Below are positions 5,319-6,100 of a DNA stretch of 6,100 bases, in pieces. Under the pieces are notes generated by a model. That model did not search any database, was not told the origin of the DNA, and saw nothing but the letters and a program-made list of their open reading frames with translations. Numbering within the stretch: position 1 is the first letter of the stretch; every line of letters begins with the position of its first letter. This DNA is from Candidatus Saccharimonadota bacterium (GTDB taxonomy: Bacteria; Eremiobacterota; Xenobia; Xenobiales; Xenobiaceae). The position numbers were made by a program, and so were the translations under genes. The stretch covers positions 1-6,100 of the forward strand of contig SFMI01000106.1 in NCBI GenBank assembly GCA_004554425.1, given 5' to 3'.

Positions 5319-6100
5319 ATGGCTAAAGTTTTGAAGTTCGGCTTAATGTTAGATGATTGCAATGTGAGAAGCCTTGAGGGATTGCAAGAACATTTTGTCA
5401 TTGAAGATGTGCTGAAATACTTTGAAGACGGCACTTTGTCACGTTGGCTTAAGGTTTGGGGCTATAAGGAACAGCTGGCAGCAGTTGAAGCTATAGAGAA
5501 AACGCTAGATAAAAAAGACATTGTCTTGCAACTGGCTAACATTTTTGGCATAGAAGACGTAGATGCTGCCGATATTGAAAAGGCGTTAAGTGTGTTTAGC
5601 TATTTAGACAAAAAGCAAAAATTTCAAGTAACGGTACAAGAAAACGCTTTATTCAAAAAGCAAGCCGTTGAAGAGTATCTTGCTGGCTATGAAGCTTTGA
5701 TTCAAGATATGATAAATAAAGTTAAAGTCCACAATAAAGTCTCCAAAAAAAAAGATGGTATTTATGATATAGAATTTAATGTTAATGCATTTAGGGAAGA
5801 TGTGCGGGAAGATGTGCGGAAACTAGAACAAGACTACTTGCCGCTTGTTAAGTTAAGCTTTAGTGAATTGTGTTTTCGTTTTCGAGAAAAATTTCTTGTT
5901 TTTGAAACTTTTGAAGCCTTTAATCATATTATTCTTGTTTTGTCGGAAAGTAAGATATTAGAAAAACTGTTTGAAAAGTCTCTATGTTCAGAAGTAAGGG
6001 AAATGCCCTCTGAAGCCAGAGATTTTGTCAGAGATTTTGTCAGAGATCGTCAGCAACGACATGAAGAGAGCAATAGAGGTGGAGGCATGTTTGGGACAGG
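5319..6100 (+). CDS. Uncharacterised protein with N-terminal RSLExLQxHF-type module, 3' end cut by window edge
   Basis: At least 260 codons are open from the ATG at 5319 to the right edge. The N-terminus (KFGLMLDDCNVRSLEGLQEHF, residues about 6-26, then IEDVLKYFEDGTLSRWL, 28-44) resembles a module I recall at the start of hypothetical proteins in anaerobic Firmicutes and some Proteobacteria; its function is unknown to me. The rest is acidic/basic and probably helical, with LEQDYLPLVKLSFSELCFRF near 169-188, again like that family. No transmembrane segment or signal peptide is seen. Near the edge the chain turns polar and glycine-rich (NRGGGMFG), perhaps a linker to another domain. The Shine-Dalgarno is weak: GAGGG lies 17 nt before the ATG and AGG about 12 nt. 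The gene looks more AT-rich than the minus-strand block, which hints at accessory DNA. Two in-frame 12-bp duplications lie inside it. Confidence 0.72.
   Translation, partial: MAKVLKFGLMLDDCNVRSLEGLQEHFVIEDVLKYFEDGTLSRWLKVWGYKEQLAAVEAIEKTLDKKDIVLQLANIFGIEDVDAADIEKALSVFSYLDKKQKFQVTVQENALFKKQAVEEYLAGYEALIQDMINKVKVHNKVSKKKDGIYDIEFNVNAFREDVREDVRKLEQDYLPLVKLSFSELCFRFREKFLVFETFEAFNHIILVLSESKILEKLFEKSLCSEVREMPSEARDFVRDFVRDRQQRHEESNRGGGMFGT
5796..5819 (+). repeat. Tandem 12-bp duplication within the unknown gene
   Basis: The unit GAAGATGTGCGG occurs twice with no spacer and no mismatch. It is in frame and encodes EDVR-EDVR (residues 160-167), part of a charged helix-like stretch. Exact identity suggests a recent slippage or duplication event. 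Confidence 0.9.
6018..6047 (+). repeat. Tandem 12-bp repeat, two and a half copies, within the unknown gene
   Basis: The unit AGAGATTTTGTC occurs twice exactly, followed by a half copy AGAGAT. It is in frame and encodes RDFV-RDFV-RD (residues 234-243). Unit length is the same as in the duplication 200 bases upstream, but the sequence differs, so the two arose separately. Confidence 0.9.

Noticed and set aside
5313..5321. Perfect TG-extended TATAAT as the promoter of the right-hand gene
   Set aside because: It overlaps the start codon, so transcription would begin after the ATG; no good -35 lies 16-18 bases upstream. Probably chance in AT-rich DNA.
1..6100. CRISPR array, tRNA, rRNA or an intact insertion sequence
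   Set aside because: No spaced direct repeats, cloverleaf, rRNA-like stretch or complete transposase was found on either strand.

Overview
The window reads as chromosomal DNA from a strict or facultative anaerobe with low-to-middling GC content. An oxygen-sensitive class III ribonucleotide reductase and a free-standing prolyl-tRNA editing protein fit an anaerobic Firmicute. A Negativicutes-type organism is my impression from the protein flavour, but the sequence does not prove it.

Layout. From 1 to about 4865 everything reads on the minus strand. In transcription order this is: a prolyl-tRNA deacylase (4865-4281) whose last codons run into an intrinsic terminator; a UshA-type 5'-nucleotidase/metallophosphoesterase without an evident signal peptide (4211-2619); a cobalamin riboswitch (about 2496-2251); a possible 60-residue membrane peptide (2231-2049) whose stop codon overlaps the next start; and the anaerobic ribonucleoside-triphosphate reductase nrdD (2052 to the window edge, lacking only its glycyl-radical tail). 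From 4866 to 5318 lies an AT-rich divergent spacer with a possible gene relic and a REP-like GGGGACAGGGG motif. From 5319 to the right edge a plus-strand gene of unknown function, open at its 3' end, carries two separate in-frame 12-bp tandem duplications.

How it fits together. The clearest logic is vitamin control of DNA-precursor supply. A B12 riboswitch precedes a B12-independent ribonucleotide reductase, so nrdD should be lowered when cobalamin is plentiful. This suggests that an adenosylcobalamin-dependent class II enzyme (nrdJ) is encoded elsewhere. The adjacent nucleotidase also acts on nucleotides, and I see no terminator between it and the riboswitch, so read-through is possible. The parts most worth a second look are the leader between the riboswitch and nrdD (the small coupled membrane ORF and competing RNA pairings), the prolyl-tRNA deacylase tail encoded by a terminator, and the unknown right-edge gene.
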